NCBI GenBank assembly: GCA_029210085.1
Contig: JARGPP010000007.1
Span: 124,001-188,000 of the forward strand
Length of the DNA stretch: 64,000 nucleotides
Reading direction: 5' to 3'
Source: Legionellaceae bacterium
GTDB lineage: Bacteria; Pseudomonadota; Gammaproteobacteria; Legionellales; Legionellaceae
Shown in pieces: positions 29,980-41,453 of this stretch (the first letter of the stretch is position 1; every line of letters begins with the position of its first letter). Position numbers and translations under genes: made by a program. Below the pieces are notes generated by a model. The model saw only the letters and a list, made by a program, of their open reading frames with translations. It was not told where the DNA came from and did not search any database.

Positions 29980-31472
29980 GCAAAGAATTGTTGTTGGTTG
30001 CTGAGGCACTATCTAATGAGAAAGGCGTTCCTAAAGATACCGTATTAGAAGCGATTCAGGCAGGGTTAGAGTCTGCAACACGTAAGCTTTCGGGTATGGA
30101 GATGGGAATTCGTGTCAAACTTGATTCGCGAACGGGTGAGTATGAAACTTTTCGCTATTGGGATGTTGTGCCTGATGATGAGTTGATGTTTCCAGAGAGA
30201 GAATTAACGCTTGCAGATGCAAAAGCACGTGTGCCTGATATTGAGCTTGCTGGCCGTATTGAAGAAGTGATGCCATCTATTGAATTTGGTCGAATTGCAG
30301 CACAGAGTGCGCGTCAAGCAATCGCACAGAAAATGAGAGAAGCGGAGCGTCAATTGGTTGAAGACCAGTTTAAAAATAAACTGGGGCAGCTTGTTTATGG
30401 AACCGTCAAGAAAGTTACGCGAGAACATATCATTATTGATTTGGGCGGAAAGGCGGAAGCCTTTTTAGCCAGAACAGAGACGTTACCGCAAGAAATGTTT
30501 CGGACAAATGATAGAGCACGTGCCTATTTATATGCCATTTCAGACCAGGCGCGTGGGCCACAACTTTTAGTGAGCCGAATACATGATGAGATGTTGATTG
30601 AACTGTTTCGTATCGAAGTGCCGGAGATAGGTGAAAATATCATTGAAATTAAGGCCGCTTCACGTGAACCAGGCAGTCGCGCTAAAATTGCAGTGAAAAC
30701 CAATGATGGGCGTATTGATCCCGTAGGCGCTTGTGTTGGGATGCGTGGTGCGCGCGTTCAGGCTGTTTCAAGTGAGCTGGGTGGTGAGCGTGTTGACATT
30801 GTGCTTTGGGATGATAATCCAGCGCAGTTAGTGATTAATGCAATGGCGCCTGCTGAAGTGTTATCGATTGTTGTTGATGAAGATTCACATACAATGGACT
30901 TGGCTGTTCATACATCACAGCTCTCTCAAGCGATTGGTCGTGGCGGTCAAAATGTACGCCTAGCGAGCCAGTTAACGGGCTGGACCTTGAATGTGATGAC
31001 GGTTGAAGAGTTTGAAGGTAAAAGTCAGGAAGAAGCCAGCAAAATCATTCAGCTTTTTACTGAAACACTCCAAATTGATGATGAAATTGCTCAGTTATTA
31101 ATCAGCAATGGTTTTTCATCTTTGGAAGAAGTGGCTTATGTGCCCAAAGAAGAGCTATTTGCCATTGAAGATTTTGATGAAGAAATTATCGATGAATTAC
31201 GAAATCGAGCAAATGACCACTTGCTAACACAGGCTTTAATTAGTGGCGGTGGTGCAGGAAATGCAACTGAAAGTGAACAGTCTTTATCTACAATGGAAGG
31301 TGTGACCCCCGAATTGTTAGAAGGATTAGCTGCTAAAGAGATTACAACGCGGGAATTGTTGGCAGAACATGCGGTTGATGAATTATTAGATATACCAGGA
31401 ATGACAGCAGAAAAAGCGGGTAGTTTGATTATGAAAGCACGAGAAGCGTGGTTTAAATCTGATGAAGCGTGA
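29976..31472 (+). CDS. nusA: Transcription termination/antitermination factor NusA
   Basis: NusA binds RNA polymerase and nascent RNA and modulates pausing, termination and antitermination. The 498-residue product has the N-terminal polymerase-binding domain, an S1 domain (about 135-200), and two KH domains with [14 protein letters not shown] and [12 protein letters not shown]. Two C-terminal helix-hairpin repeats follow ([13 protein letters not shown] and [13 protein letters not shown]). The length and presence of both acidic repeats match the E. coli type. Confidence 0.97.
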   Translation: MSKELLLVAEALSNEKGVPKDTVLEAIQAGLESATRKLSGMEMGIRVKLDSRTGEYETFRYWDVVPDDELMFPERELTLADAKARVPDIELAGRIEEVMPSIEFGRIAAQSARQAIAQKMREAERQLVEDQFKNKLGQLVYGTVKKVTREHIIIDLGGKAEAFLARTETLPQEMFRTNDRARAYLYAISDQARGPQLLVSRIHDEMLIELFRIEVPEIGENIIEIKAASREPGSRAKIAVKTNDGRIDPVGACVGMRGARVQAVSSELGGERVDIVLWDDNPAQLVINAMAPAEVLSIVVDEDSHTMDLAVHTSQLSQAIGRGGQNVRLASQLTGWTLNVMTVEEFEGKSQEEASKIIQLFTETLQIDDEIAQLLISNGFSSLEEVAYVPKEELFAIEDFDEEIIDELRNRANDHLLTQALISGGGAGNATESEQSLSTMEGVTPELLEGLAAKEITTRELLAEHAVDELLDIPGMTAEKAGSLIMKAREAWFKSDEA

Positions 31473-31521
31473 TGAGTTACTGAATATGAGTTGGCACGAA
31501 TTGCTGAATGAGGAGTAAGAC

Positions 31522-34107
31522 ATGGCGGATGTGACGGTAAAGCAATTGGCTCTAGACGCAGGAATTCCTGTGGAGCGCTTATTAACTCAGTTGCAGAGTG
31601 CAGGATTGTCTATTACAACAGAAGATCAATCTGTAAATGAAGAGCAGCGACGTACTTTACTGAGCCATTTAAATGTGAATAAAACACAAGAAACCGCTGC
31701 GTCTCCTGAGCGTATTACTTTGCGTCGCAAGAGCGTGTCTCAGGTGACTTTAGGCCAAGACGCACATCGAGGGAAGACGGTCAATATTGAAGTGCGTAAA
31801 AAGCGTACTTATGTTAAGCGTAGTAGTTTGCCTGAGCCTGAAGTGCCTGCTGAAGTTGAAGAAGATGAAATCAAATTAGATGTTGAAGTGACGCCAGAAG
31901 TTGAAGTGTCTGAAGCTCCTGAAATATCTGACACAGCAGATACCTTAGAGGGGTCAGATTCACCTGCAGAGGATACAGAAATTTCTTCTGATAAAAGTGA
32001 TGGTGTATCTGCTCAAGTTGAGGCCTCTGTGTCATCAGATACTGATGGCGTGGTGTCTGATATTGTATCTGAAGCCACATCTGTACCTGAACCGGCTCCC
32101 GAGCCAGTGAAAGATAAAAAGAAAGAGCACGGCGGAAATGCTCCAAAGACAGAAGTGCGTTCAGACAATAAAAAAGGGAAGAAAAAGTCGAAATATTCAA
32201 GTGCTTCAAAAGAAGAGAATGATTCAAGATTTTCAGGTCAGGGTCGACGTTCTAAATTTAAAAAGCGGAAAGGTGCTGAAAAATCTGATCGCTATCGTGA
32301 AGCAGAAGAAAGTTTAACGCATGGTTTTGCAAAACCAACAGAACCTGTGATACATGATGTTGCTGTGCCTGAAACAATTTCGGTGGCTGATCTTGCCAAA
32401 CGGATGTCGGTTAAAGGGGCTGAAGTCATTAAAGTCATGATGAATCTTGGCGCTATGGCGACTATCAATCAGGTTATTGATCAAGAAACAGCGATGATAG
32501 TGGTTGAAGAAATGGGGCATAAAGCACATGCACTGACCGAAGATGTGCTCGAAAAAGACTTAGGAGATGCACATACTGATGCGCAAGTGGGTCAAGAAGA
32601 ATTGCGAGCTCCTGTTGTAACAATTATGGGGCATGTTGATCACGGTAAAACTTCTTTATTAGATTATATTCGTCGTACTAAAGTGGCTGCAGGCGAAGCG
32701 GGTGGTATTACGCAACATATTGGTGCTTATCATGTTTCAACACCTAAAGGCAATTTAACCTTTTTAGATACGCCAGGACATGCTGCCTTTACTGCGATGC
32801 GTGCTAGAGGTGCACAAGCAACGGATATTGTTATTTTGGTTGTGGCCGCCGATGATGGTGTAAAACCACAAACAATTGAAGCCGTTCAACATGCTAAAGC
32901 TGCAGGGGTACCTATTATTATTGCAGTGAACAAAATTGATAAGCCTGAAATTGATCCCGATCGTGTTATGAATGAGCTGTCGGGCCATGATGTGATTCCA
33001 GAAGCATGGGGAGGCGATACACAGTTTGTCAATATTTCTGCAAAAACAGGGCAGGGTGTTGATGAGCTTTTGGATGGCGTGTTATTACAATCTGAAGTGC
33101 TAGAGCTTAAAGCCTATCAAGAAGGAGCTGCGAAAGGGATTGTCATCGAATCACGTTTAGACAAAGGACGTGGCCCTGTTGCCAGTGTTTTAGTGCAAAG
33201 TGGAACCCTCAAAAAAGGGGATATGTTGCTCGCAGGATTACAGTATGGTCGTATTCGAGCATTGGTGCGTGATAATGGTGAACAAGTTTTGACAGCAGGA
33301 CCTTCTATTCCTGTTGAAGTACTGGGTTTGTCTGCTGTGCCTCATGCCGGAGATGAAGCAATGGTTGTGCCGAGTGAGAAGCGAGCACGTGAAGTTGCAT
33401 TGTTCCGTCAAGGTAAATTTAGAGATGTTAAACTGGCCAGGCGTCAAAGAAATACCCTTGAAGGGATGTTTGACGAAATCAGTGCCGGCGAAGTGAAAGT
33501 GTTAAATATTGCGTTGAAGGCCGATGTGCAAGGATCAGTTGAGGCCATTTCTGATGCATTGACTAAATTATCAACTGATGAAGTGAAAGTGAGTGTTATC
33601 TCGACCGGGGTTGGTGGTATCACTGAGTCAGACGTACATTTGGCCATGGCATCTCAAGCCCTTTTAATTGGATTTAATGTCCGTGCCGATGCTGGTGCTA
33701 AACGACTTGCCGAAGCTGAAGCGGTCACTTTAAATTACTATAGCGTTATTTATGATATTGTTGACCAAGTTAAAGCTGCATTGACTGGACTGCTTGGGTC
33801 AACATTTAAAGAAAATATTGTTGGAACAGCAGAAGTACGAGATGTGTTCCGCTCACCAAAACTAGGTGCTATTGCTGGTTGTATGGTGCTTGATGGTGTT
33901 TTAAAACGACATAACCCTATTCGTGTTTTGCGTGATCATGTTGTGATTTATGAAGGTGAGTTAGAATCGCTGCGCCGTTTTAAAGAAGATGCAGGAGAAG
34001 TACGCCAAGGCCTTGAGTGTGGTGTTGGGGTTAAAAATTATAATGATGTCAAAGTAGGCGACATGATTGAGGTCTTTGAAACGGTTGAGGTTAAACGAGA
34101 GTTATGA
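31522..34107 (+). CDS. infB: Translation initiation factor IF-2
   Basis: IF-2 is the GTPase that brings fMet-tRNA to the 30S subunit. The 861-residue product has an N-terminal IF2N domain, a low-complexity acidic and basic linker (about 95-265) rich in Glu, Ser and Lys, and a second IF2N region. The G domain carries G1 GHVDHGKT (370-377), G3 DTPGH, G4 NKID and G5 SAKTG, followed by domains II to IV. GAGG lies upstream of the ATG. Confidence 0.97.
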   Translation: MADVTVKQLALDAGIPVERLLTQLQSAGLSITTEDQSVNEEQRRTLLSHLNVNKTQETAASPERITLRRKSVSQVTLGQDAHRGKTVNIEVRKKRTYVKRSSLPEPEVPAEVEEDEIKLDVEVTPEVEVSEAPEISDTADTLEGSDSPAEDTEISSDKSDGVSAQVEASVSSDTDGVVSDIVSEATSVPEPAPEPVKDKKKEHGGNAPKTEVRSDNKKGKKKSKYSSASKEENDSRFSGQGRRSKFKKRKGAEKSDRYREAEESLTHGFAKPTEPVIHDVAVPETISVADLAKRMSVKGAEVIKVMMNLGAMATINQVIDQETAMIVVEEMGHKAHALTEDVLEKDLGDAHTDAQVGQEELRAPVVTIMGHVDHGKTSLLDYIRRTKVAAGEAGGITQHIGAYHVSTPKGNLTFLDTPGHAAFTAMRARGAQATDIVILVVAADDGVKPQTIEAVQHAKAAGVPIIIAVNKIDKPEIDPDRVMNELSGHDVIPEAWGGDTQFVNISAKTGQGVDELLDGVLLQSEVLELKAYQEGAAKGIVIESRLDKGRGPVASVLVQSGTLKKGDMLLAGLQYGRIRALVRDNGEQVLTAGPSIPVEVLGLSAVPHAGDEAMVVPSEKRAREVALFRQGKFRDVKLARRQRNTLEGMFDEISAGEVKVLNIALKADVQGSVEAISDALTKLSTDEVKVSVISTGVGGITESDVHLAMASQALLIGFNVRADAGAKRLAEAEAVTLNYYSVIYDIVDQVKAALTGLLGSTFKENIVGTAEVRDVFRSPKLGAIAGCMVLDGVLKRHNPIRVLRDHVVIYEGELESLRRFKEDAGEVRQGLECGVGVKNYNDVKVGDMIEVFETVEVKREL

Positions 34108-34469
34108 GTCATGAAGGCACAAGCAGGCGTCCTGATCGAATCGCAGGGTTGATGCAACGTAAGCTTGCACATTTGATTCAGCATGAAATACACGATCCGC
34201 GGATGCCGCAGTGGATGACAATTTTAGATGTGAAAATCTCAAAAGATTTAGGCCATGCCCGTGTGTATTTTACTGTGATCAATGATGATCCAGACGAGGT
34301 TGCGTCAGTTCTGAATGCATCCGCACCGTTTTTAAGAACGGCACTTGCAAAAACTTTAACGCTACGCCGAGTTCCTAAGCTTATTTTTGTGCATGATGCA
34401 TCGGTTGAGTATGGTAAGCAATTGAGCCGATTAATTGATGAAGCAGATGATGGCGATGCTGCTGATTGA
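34104..34469 (+). CDS. rbfA: 30S ribosome-binding factor RbfA
   Basis: RbfA binds the 30S subunit during 16S rRNA 5'-end maturation and cold adaptation. The 121-residue product shows the KH-like fold with [26 protein letters not shown]-type sequence in the first half and the [18 protein letters not shown] segment near the C-terminus. It starts in an ATGA overlap with infB and overlaps the first codons of truB. Confidence 0.95.
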   Translation: MSHEGTSRRPDRIAGLMQRKLAHLIQHEIHDPRMPQWMTILDVKISKDLGHARVYFTVINDDPDEVASVLNASAPFLRTALAKTLTLRRVPKLIFVHDASVEYGKQLSRLIDEADDGDAAD

Positions 34470-35352
34470 TGGTATTTTATTAGTTAACAAACCGCTTGGA
34501 CTGTCATCAAATGCAGTATTGCAACGTGCAAAGCGTTTGCTAGGGGCTAGGAAAGCAGGACATACGGGCAGTCTTGACCCATTAGCAACAGGCATGCTGC
34601 CTATTTGTTTGGGCGAGGGCACAAAGTTTTCACAATATTTACTTGATGCAGATAAAGCTTATGAAGTAACCGCTGTTTTGGGCGCCGGTAGTAGTACGGG
34701 AGACGCGGAAGGAGAAATTAGTGTTTTTAATGAGCATGTTCGCGTTTCAGAAGCCAATGTTTGTTCCGTTCTAAATCAATTAACGGGGCCTATTTTACAA
34801 ACCCCCCCTATGTATTCGGCCTTAAAGCATCAAGGGAAGCCGTTATATACTTATGCACGTCGTGGTGAGGTGATTGAACGCCCTGCACGTGAAGTTGTTA
34901 TTTATAGTGTTAAATGCCTTAAAATAGAAGGAAACAGTATCTATCTGACAGTAAAATGCAGTAAAGGTACGTATATCCGTTCTTTGGTTGAAGCCATTGG
35001 CGAACAGCTCGGATTGGGTGGAGCTTATGTTACACAGCTACATCGCACTTATACAGCAGGTTTTGAACATGAGCCGATGTGGACGCTTGAGACATTGGAA
35101 GCCGAGAGTTTAGAGATGCGACGTGCACATCTTTTGCCTCCTGAGCGTGCGGTGTTGCAGTTTAAACGATTAGATGTCGATGCAGGGGTGGTACAAGCAC
35201 TCTACCAGGGTAGGTTGATATCTGATATAGAAGATCTTCCTGAATCCGGTATTGTCAGACTTTATGCGCCGGGGAATAATTTTTTGGGATTAGGCGAAGT
35301 AACTTCTGAGCGTGAATTAAAAGTGAAACGATTGAAGTCTGCTATTCATTAA
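34450..35352 (+). CDS. truB: tRNA pseudouridine(55) synthase
   Basis: TruB makes pseudouridine 55 in the T-loop of tRNAs. The product shows the [15 protein letters not shown]-terminus, the catalytic Asp in GHTGSLDPLATGMLP, the YSALKHQGKPLYTYAR segment and SKGTYIRSL. The start is ambiguous: in-frame ATGs at 34438, 34447, 34450 and 34456 all lie within rbfA. I chose 34450 (300 residues) by comparison with family N-termini; no decisive ribosome site is visible. Confidence 0.93.
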   Translation: MAMLLIDGILLVNKPLGLSSNAVLQRAKRLLGARKAGHTGSLDPLATGMLPICLGEGTKFSQYLLDADKAYEVTAVLGAGSSTGDAEGEISVFNEHVRVSEANVCSVLNQLTGPILQTPPMYSALKHQGKPLYTYARRGEVIERPAREVVIYSVKCLKIEGNSIYLTVKCSKGTYIRSLVEAIGEQLGLGGAYVTQLHRTYTAGFEHEPMWTLETLEAESLEMRRAHLLPPERAVLQFKRLDVDAGVVQALYQGRLISDIEDLPESGIVRLYAPGNNFLGLGEVTSERELKVKRLKSAIH

Positions 35353-35521
35353 GCGCTAGATATAGTCGTGCATGAACAGTTCAATGCGCGATGTTTATAA
35401 GGCCGACTGAACCAGATTTTTCGGCGTTATCGAGTTAATTGACACACGTTGGCTGGATGCCGTAGACAAGTCATAGCAAGTAGGAATTTTCTTTATCGTT
35501 GATTTGAAAATCAAACGACAC

Positions 35522-36268
35522 TCAGGCTTTAGACAGTAAAATTTTTTCTAGCGCCTCTGGCGTATGAACAAGAAAATCAGGCTTGGCTGCTGCCAAGGCT
35601 TCAGAGGTATTATAGCCCCACGTCACTGCTATTGAGGTGATCCCTAATGCTTGAGCTGCTTCGATATCACGCATTTCATCAACCACATAACACGTATTTG
35701 ATGTTTGGAAGTTGTGTTTGCGTAATAAGCTACGTAGCGCTCGATGTTTACTGAGTCTATACTTTTCGACATGAATATATTTAATCGGATTGATTGGATG
35801 TTGTGATAAGAACTGTTCAATGTTTTTTTTGGAGTTGGAACTCAATATGCCAATATTTGCGGTGTGTTTTGTCAGTCGCTTAAACAGAGAGTCGAGCCCT
35901 GGTTGTAGTGTCATTTGGGGTATTTTTTTTTGTAGCTGATAGCGTACAACAATCATTAAAATGGGAACGAGCCACGGTTTGATTTTTAAATAAGTCAATA
36001 TTTGTTGGGCTGGCATTGTGCGTAGCTGGGGTAATATATCCGGTGTGATGGCCTGAAAATGATAGATGGGGGCTAATTTTTCTATGATTTCAGCCAGAGC
36101 CAATAAGCTATTCGCGATTGTGCCATCAAAATCAAAAATAATATTTTTCATATGCAGCATGTTGGCAGGAAACTGGGTGAGGAGCAAGGAGCGTAATGCT
36201 TCAGGGAGTAAGTATTGTTTTAAAGCGTGGATATTGGCATTATAGGATTGCGTAGTGGTTGAAGGCAT
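35522..36268 (-). CDS. HAD-family phosphatase
   Basis: A haloacid-dehalogenase hydrolase with nucleophile motif I IIFDFDGTIANS (about 43-54), motif II ILSSNS, and a motif IV region YVVDEMRDIEAA in which the usual Gly before Asp is replaced by Val. It resembles phosphoglycolate-phosphatase or phosphonatase types; the substrate is unknown. The frame opens at ATG 36268, which has a GGGGGG stretch about ten bases upstream. That gives a 36-residue N-terminal extension before the usual start. Internal ATGs at 36160 and 36151 match the family start better but lack ribosome sites. It is divergent from rpsO. Confidence 0.85.
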   Translation of the reverse strand: MPSTTTQSYNANIHALKQYLLPEALRSLLLTQFPANMLHMKNIIFDFDGTIANSLLALAEIIEKLAPIYHFQAITPDILPQLRTMPAQQILTYLKIKPWLVPILMIVVRYQLQKKIPQMTLQPGLDSLFKRLTKHTANIGILSSNSKKNIEQFLSQHPINPIKYIHVEKYRLSKHRALRSLLRKHNFQTSNTCYVVDEMRDIEAAQALGITSIAVTWGYNTSEALAAAKPDFLVHTPEALEKILLSKA

Positions 36269-36328
36269 GCTAATATCCCCCCCTTTATTGAATTTGAATG
36301 ATCCAACTTCGAGACTTAGGAGTGAACA

Positions 36329-36604
36329 ATGTCGCTATCAAGCGCACAGAAAGCAGAAATTGTTAATGATTTTAAACAAGCAGCCAATGATACCGGTTCT
36401 ACAGAAGTTCAAGTATCTTTGATGACTGGTCGTATTAAGTATTTGACTGAGCATTTCAAGGTTCATAGTAAAGACGTACATTCACGTCGTGGTTTACAAA
36501 CATTGGTTAATAAACGTCGTAAGTTATTGACCTATTTAAAGCGCAATAATCAAGAACGTTATGCAACATTAATTAAGTCATTGGGTTTAAGAGATTCATA
36601 CTGA
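36329..36604 (+). CDS. rpsO: 30S ribosomal protein S15
   Basis: S15 is an early-assembly 30S protein that binds the central domain of 16S rRNA. The 91-residue product shows the family's [34 protein letters not shown] and LGLRDSY end. AGGAG precedes the ATG by seven bases. It stands upstream of pnp with a terminator between, the standard arrangement. Confidence 0.97.
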   Translation: MSLSSAQKAEIVNDFKQAANDTGSTEVQVSLMTGRIKYLTEHFKVHSKDVHSRRGLQTLVNKRRKLLTYLKRNNQERYATLIKSLGLRDSY

Positions 36605-36634
36605 GTTTGTGTATGAATTGGCTAATGCACGTGA

Positions 36635-36668
36635 GAAAAAAGGCGCGATGTTCTGCGCCTTTTTTTTT
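36635..36668 (+). terminator. Intrinsic terminator between rpsO and pnp
   Basis: The hairpin AGGCGC (36641-36646) with GCGCCT (36655-36660), extended by an A-run on the left and nine T on the right, is a classic bidirectional-looking terminator. It corresponds in position to the rpsO terminator of E. coli. Confidence 0.85.
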
Positions 36669-36704
36669 GCCCGTTAAAAGCAAGATAAAAAGAGGAATGA
36701 GAAC

Positions 36705-38864
36705 GTGACGAAAATCGTAAAAAATATACCTTTTGGTGAGCACACATTGGTGCTTGAAACGGGTGAAATTGCAAGACAAGCGAGTGGCTCTGTTTTTGTG
36801 AGCATGAACGGTACACAAGTACTGGTCACGGTTGTTGGCCAACTGAATGCGCCGGAGCGAGGTGATTTTTTCCCGCTTACCGTTAATTATCAAGAGAAAA
36901 CTTATGCGGCCGGTAAAATTCCGGGTGGATTTAATAAGCGTGAAGGACGTCCAAGTGAGCACGAAACGTTAACATCTCGGTTAATTGATCGTCCCATTCG
37001 CCCACTATTTCCTGAAGGGTTTCGTAAAGAGGTGCAGGTTGTTGCCACCGTGATGTCTCTTAACCCTGAAGTGCCTGCAGATATTTTGTCAATGATTGGT
37101 GCATCAGCTGCTTTAATGCTTTCAGGCGTTCCATTTCAAGGGCCTATTGGTGGTGCTCGTGTGGGATATGAAGATGGTGTCTATACATTGAATCCTGGCA
37201 AAACAGCACTTGAAAGCTCGACGCTTGATTTAGTTGTAGCCGGTACAGATGATGCTGTTTTGATGGTTGAGTCTGAAGCGGGTGAATTAAGTGAAGACAT
37301 CATGCTCGGAGCCGTTTTGTTTGGCCACGAAGCATTTAAACCGGTGATTAAGGCCATTCGAGAGCTTGCAGAAGAAGGTGGAAAAGCTGCCTGGGATTGG
37401 ACGGCGCCAGTTAAAGATGAAGCACTGCAAGCGCGTGTTGAAGCTATGGCAGCAGAAGAGATTGGCATGGCTTATTTATCGAAAGATAAAGCAGAACGTT
37501 ATACACGGTTGGCTGAAATTCGAGCTCGAGTGATTGAAGCATTTGAGGCGGAAGACGATGAGGCCATTACTGAAAAAGCTGTATCTGACTGCCTAGCAAC
37601 GTTTGAAAAAGATTTGGTCCGAGGTCGTATTTTAGATGGTGAGCCACGCATTGATGGTCGCGATCTGAAAACAGTTCGTCCTATCGCGGTTCGTACAGGC
37701 TTACTTGATCGTGCACATGGCTCAGCATTATTTACACGAGGTGAAACACAAGCCATTGTTGCGGCAACCTTGGGTAATGATCGTGATGCGCAAATTTTAG
37801 ATAAGTTAGATGGTGAAGTGCGCGATCGATTCATGCTGCATTATAATTTTCCTCCATATTGTGTTGGAGAGACAGGCATGATGGGAAGTCCTAAGCGTCG
37901 TGAAATTGGACATGGCCGTTTAGCGCGTCGTGGTATTGCGGCGGTTTTACCAACAGCGACAGATTTTCCTTATGTGATTCGTGTAGTATCTGATGTAACT
38001 GAGTCAAATGGTTCAAGTTCAATGGCAACCTTGTGTGGCACAAGCCTTGCATTAATGGACGCGGGGGTGCCTTTAAAAGCACCTGTTGCAGGTGTTGCAA
38101 TGGGGCTTATCAAAGAAGGTGATCGCTTTGCCGTATTGACAGATATTTTAGGCGATGAAGATCATTTAGGTGATATGGACTTTAAAGTCGCTGGAACAGA
38201 AGCGGGTATTACAGCGCTTCAAATGGATATCAAAATTACCGGCATCACACAAGATATTATGGCAGAAGCTTTAGAGCAGGCTTTAGCTGGGCGCCAGCAT
38301 ATTTTAGGGGTTATGCAAAATGCACTCTCTGAGCATCGCACAGAGCTTTCAATGCATGCGCCACGTATTGTGAGCATGAGTGTGCCTGAAGATAAAATTA
38401 GAACAATTATTGGAAAGGGTGGGGCGACGATTAAAGCGCTGACTGAAAGTACAGGCGTTTCAATTGATATCGATGATAGTGGTGTTGTTAAATTATTCTC
38501 ACCTGATGGTGAAGCTCTAGCGAATGCAGAAGCTCAAATTAAAGATTTAATTGCTGAAGTTGAAGTGGGTAAAACGTACGCAGGTAAAGTAATTAAAATC
38601 GTTGATTTTGGTGCATTTATTCAATTGCTGCCGAATAAAGACGGACTATTGCATATTTCTCAAATTTGCGAAAATCGCAGCCAGAAAGTAGAAGAAGTAA
38701 TTCAAGAAGGCCAGCCGATTAATGTGTTTGTATCAGGCATTGATAAGCAAGGCCGTGTGAAGCTTGAGTGGAAAGAAAAACCTGCTGTACAAGCTGCCGA
38801 GCCTGAAGCGGCCGCTTCATCAACAGAGTCAGCCTCATCAGAAGCATCTGATGACGTTGTTTAA
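36705..38864 (+). CDS. pnp: Polyribonucleotide nucleotidyltransferase
   Basis: PNPase degrades RNA phosphorolytically 3' to 5' and is part of the degradosome. The 719-residue product has two RNase PH domains ([19 protein letters not shown] in the first; [15 protein letters not shown] and [17 protein letters not shown] in the second). A KH domain follows ([15 protein letters not shown]), then an S1 domain ([18 protein letters not shown]). The C-terminal tail is Ala/Ser/Glu-rich. It starts with GTG at 36705, AGAGG upstream. Confidence 0.97.
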   Translation: MTKIVKNIPFGEHTLVLETGEIARQASGSVFVSMNGTQVLVTVVGQLNAPERGDFFPLTVNYQEKTYAAGKIPGGFNKREGRPSEHETLTSRLIDRPIRPLFPEGFRKEVQVVATVMSLNPEVPADILSMIGASAALMLSGVPFQGPIGGARVGYEDGVYTLNPGKTALESSTLDLVVAGTDDAVLMVESEAGELSEDIMLGAVLFGHEAFKPVIKAIRELAEEGGKAAWDWTAPVKDEALQARVEAMAAEEIGMAYLSKDKAERYTRLAEIRARVIEAFEAEDDEAITEKAVSDCLATFEKDLVRGRILDGEPRIDGRDLKTVRPIAVRTGLLDRAHGSALFTRGETQAIVAATLGNDRDAQILDKLDGEVRDRFMLHYNFPPYCVGETGMMGSPKRREIGHGRLARRGIAAVLPTATDFPYVIRVVSDVTESNGSSSMATLCGTSLALMDAGVPLKAPVAGVAMGLIKEGDRFAVLTDILGDEDHLGDMDFKVAGTEAGITALQMDIKITGITQDIMAEALEQALAGRQHILGVMQNALSEHRTELSMHAPRIVSMSVPEDKIRTIIGKGGATIKALTESTGVSIDIDDSGVVKLFSPDGEALANAEAQIKDLIAEVEVGKTYAGKVIKIVDFGAFIQLLPNKDGLLHISQICENRSQKVEEVIQEGQPINVFVSGIDKQGRVKLEWKEKPAVQAAEPEAAASSTESASSEASDDVV

Positions 38865-38882
38865 GTAAGTGCCACACTGATA

Positions 38883-38920
38883 AAAACGCCCTTGTTGTTT
38901 TAAACATCAGGGGCGTTTTC
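38883..38920. terminator. Bidirectional terminator between pnp and folE
   Basis: AAAACGCCC (38883-38891) pairs with GGGCGTTTT (38911-38919) and gives T-runs in both directions, suiting the convergent pnp and folE genes. Confidence 0.8.
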
Positions 38921-38973
38921 GTGATGGAACTTAGTTTGTTGTGGGATGACTGCTCGCTTGAAAGTTTTTAAAG

Positions 38974-39513
38974 TTATTTAATTAAATTTAAAAATTCCAT
39001 GCGGCTGCTGGGGTTATCACGCATTTCGCCAAGCATAACAGAGGTTGTCATGGTTGAGTTTTGCTTTTCAACGCCGCGCATCATCATGCATAAGTGACGT
39101 GCTTCAATGACAACTGCAACGCCGCGAGCCCCGGTAATTTCTGCGATACAATGTGCAATTTCGCTGGTTAAGCGCTCTTGAATTTGAAGTCGGCGTGCAA
39201 AATAGTCCATAATGCGTGCGATTTTGGATAAGCCGAGCACACTGCCGTTTGGTAAATAGCCAACATGGCATGTGCCAAAAAATGGCAGTAGATGATGCTC
39301 ACATAGCGAATACAATTCAATATCTTTTACAATCACCATTTCACTCATATCAGAATCAAACATAGCACCATTGATGATATCATCTAAATTTTCTTGGTAG
39401 CCGCGTGTTAAATAGCGGAGTGCTTCTGCTGCACGATGCGGGGTATCTAAGAGCCCTTCTCGAGAAGGGTCTTCGCCAAGTGTCTCAATGATTTGTTTGA
39501 ACTGTGTATCCAT
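38974..39513 (-). CDS. folE: GTP cyclohydrolase I
   Basis: FolE converts GTP to 7,8-dihydroneopterin triphosphate, the first step of folate synthesis. The 179-residue product has the zinc ligands in [12 protein letters not shown] and in [14 protein letters not shown]. It also shows the [18 protein letters not shown]-terminal region and [18 protein letters not shown] at 39513 fits the family and has AAAGGC seven bases upstream; the longer frame to 39549 runs back towards hinT. It complements folP in this window. Confidence 0.96.
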   Translation of the reverse strand: MDTQFKQIIETLGEDPSREGLLDTPHRAAEALRYLTRGYQENLDDIINGAMFDSDMSEMVIVKDIELYSLCEHHLLPFFGTCHVGYLPNGSVLGLSKIARIMDYFARRLQIQERLTSEIAHCIAEITGARGVAVVIEARHLCMMMRGVEKQNSTMTTSVMLGEMRDNPSSRMEFLNLIK

Positions 39514-39533
39514 GATATTTGCCTTTATGCTAT

Positions 39534-39875
39534 TTATCCCGGAGGCCAAGTCATTTGCCGGCCACCTAGAAGATGTAAATGAATGTGATAAACCGTTTGT
39601 CCACCGTGGTGATTTGTATTGAAGACCAGGCGATATCCCAAATCTTTGAGATTTTCTTGGTCGGCAATGTTTTTTGCGGCAAGAATCAGTTTTCCGAGTA
39701 GTGCTTCGTCTTCGGGTGTTGTATGACTAATACTGTCGATATGTTTTTTCGGAATAATGAGAATATGAGTCGGTGCTTGTGGGCTTACATCATGAAAGGC
39801 TAAGAGATCATTATTTTCAAAGATGATCTTTGCGGAAACTTCTCGTGTTATAATGCCACAAAACAAACAATCCAT
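39534..39875 (-). CDS. hinT: HIT-family purine nucleoside phosphoramidase
   Basis: A 113-residue histidine-triad protein. It shows the CxxC pair near the N-terminus (DCLFCGI), the conserved [13 protein letters not shown] region and the catalytic triad HIHLHLLGG near the C-terminus. HinT-type enzymes hydrolyse nucleoside phosphoramidates such as AMP-lysine. It lies just upstream of folE and probably shares its transcript. Confidence 0.92.
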   Translation of the reverse strand: MDCLFCGIITREVSAKIIFENNDLLAFHDVSPQAPTHILIIPKKHIDSISHTTPEDEALLGKLILAAKNIADQENLKDLGYRLVFNTNHHGGQTVYHIHLHLLGGRQMTWPPG

Positions 39876-39961
39876 CGTGCTTATTCCAAGTTTAATTTAA
39901 ATAATGTTCTATTATACGCAGGCTTTGCGGCAGGGTCCAAAAAGATTTTTAAATCACTTTT

Positions 39962-39990
39962 TTGCCTTTTTAGGATGCTTTACGCATAAT
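39962..39990 (+). promoter_or_regulatory. Promoter of ppa
   Basis: TTGCCT (39962-39967) and CATAAT (39985-39990) have a 17-base spacer and lie about 45 bases upstream of the ppa start. Confidence 0.5.
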
Positions 39991-40034
39991 AGCGGGCAAT
40001 TTAAAACTTAAAATAAATTAGGATGGATAAAGCA

Positions 40035-40580
40035 ATGAGTTTAAATGCCATAAAAGCTGGGCGAGATGTACCTAATGATGTGAATGTAATCATTGAAATT
40101 CCAATGCATGCAGCACCTGTAAAGTATGAAGTGGATAAAGATTCGGGTGCTTTATTTGTCGATAGATTTATGGCGACAGCAATGTTTTATCCTGCAAATT
40201 ATGGATATATTCCTCAGACACTATCTGATGATGGCGATCCAGTTGATGTATTAGTGGTTGCACCGACACCATTAATGAGTGGCTCGGTGATTCGCTGCCG
40301 AACAGTAGGTATGCTGAATATGACGGATGAATCAGGTGTTGATGCCAAATTAATAGCAGTGCCTATTGATAAACTGTCAAAACAGTATCGTTCAATTCAA
40401 ACGCATGAAGATTTGCCTGAGTCACTTTTGCAGTCCATTTCTCATTTCTTTGAGCATTATAAAGATTTAGAAGAAGGTAAATGGGTCAAAGTTGATGGAT
40501 GGGCAGGGCCAGATGCAGCACACCGTGAAATTTTGGACAGTATTAAACGATATGAAGCAGAAGCATGTGCTGAGGCTTGA
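40035..40580 (+). CDS. ppa: Inorganic pyrophosphatase
   Basis: Soluble family I pyrophosphatase hydrolyses PPi to drive biosynthetic reactions. The 181-residue product shows [23 protein letters not shown]-type sequence near the N-terminus, [19 protein letters not shown] with the metal-binding aspartates, and [10 protein letters not shown] with [11 protein letters not shown] at 40035 matches family N-termini (MSLNAIKAG); an in-frame ATG at 40023 would add four residues. Confidence 0.96.
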   Translation: MSLNAIKAGRDVPNDVNVIIEIPMHAAPVKYEVDKDSGALFVDRFMATAMFYPANYGYIPQTLSDDGDPVDVLVVAPTPLMSGSVIRCRTVGMLNMTDESGVDAKLIAVPIDKLSKQYRSIQTHEDLPESLLQSISHFFEHYKDLEEGKWVKVDGWAGPDAAHREILDSIKRYEAEACAEA

Positions 40581-40794
40581 TTGTTTTACGCGATTTAAAG
40601 TTAAAATATTTTCGCGGTCATCTGATTTTTATGAGTGTGTCACAGCACACGTTTTTCCTATAAATCCTCGTGGTTTTCGCCACGGGGTCTGATAATCAAG
40701 TTGAGATTATTGGTTGTTGCTAAACATTCGAAACGTAGAAAATAATCGTGTCGTGGCGATGTATTAATCGTGAATTGTGGTTGGGCTATCTCTT

Positions 40795-41445
40795 TTATTT
40801 TTGTTTGCTTTGTCGTTTATTTTTACGCGACTTGAGGCTTTCTGCATAGTTAAATTTGGGGACTTCAATGTGTAACCAAATAGCCAGTAAGCGTGTTAGA
40901 AAAATGGATAAAACAGTAATAATCACGTTTAGATGATTAGCAATATTGAAGTGCTCTAATATGACATAAACAATGGCTCCCATCAGTGCAATGACAGCAT
41001 AGAGCTCACTTCGAAGTACGAGAGGGATGTCATTACATAAAATATCTCGCAACATCCCCCCCGAGATGCCGGTAATTAATCCACCTAAAATGGCAACTGT
41101 TGCGGGCATGTCATAGGTGAGTAGGCGTTGTGTTCCAATAATGGTAAATGCAGCAAGTCCTAACGCATCAAGAACTAAAAAGAGTTTGGTCACGCGCGTA
41201 AGTTCGGCTGGAATACAAATGGTCAGCAAAGCAAAACCAGAGGTGTAGAGTAAATAATGTGGGTGCGCCACCCATGAAATGGGGTGTGTGTTAAAGATAA
41301 TATCTCGGACTGTACCACCACCGAGCCCTGCAACACATCCAATAAAAATAACGCCAAAAAAGTCCATCCGTTTTCGGCCAGCGGCAATTGCACCACTGAT
41401 GGCCTCAACCGAGATGCCTAAAAGAAATATATAGTGCAATATCAT
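40795..41445 (-). CDS. TRIC-type (UPF0126) membrane channel protein
   Basis: A 216-residue protein with about seven hydrophobic helices and the duplicated motif typical of the UPF0126/TRIC family: GLGGGTVRDIIFN (about 41-53) and GISGGMLRDILCN (about 126-138). Bacterial members are trimeric cation channels; physiological cargo here is unknown. The C-terminal tail is strongly basic (SRKNKRQSKQK). No Shine-Dalgarno precedes the ATG. Instead a run of ten C on the coding strand (41463-41454) lies just upstream. Confidence 0.9.
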   Translation of the reverse strand: MILHYIFLLGISVEAISGAIAAGRKRMDFFGVIFIGCVAGLGGGTVRDIIFNTHPISWVAHPHYLLYTSGFALLTICIPAELTRVTKLFLVLDALGLAAFTIIGTQRLLTYDMPATVAILGGLITGISGGMLRDILCNDIPLVLRSELYAVIALMGAIVYVILEHFNIANHLNVIITVLSIFLTRLLAIWLHIEVPKFNYAESLKSRKNKRQSKQK

Positions 41446-41453
41446 GGGATTCA

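Noticed and set aside
36573-36962. 129-codon minus-strand frame across the rpsO-pnp junction
   Set aside because: It is antisense to the pnp start and the rpsO terminator, has no ribosome site and a non-protein-like composition.
40660-40690. Hairpin CCTCGTGG/CCACGGGG after ppa considered as a terminator
   Set aside because: The stem is good, but there is no T-run on either strand, so intrinsic termination is not supported.
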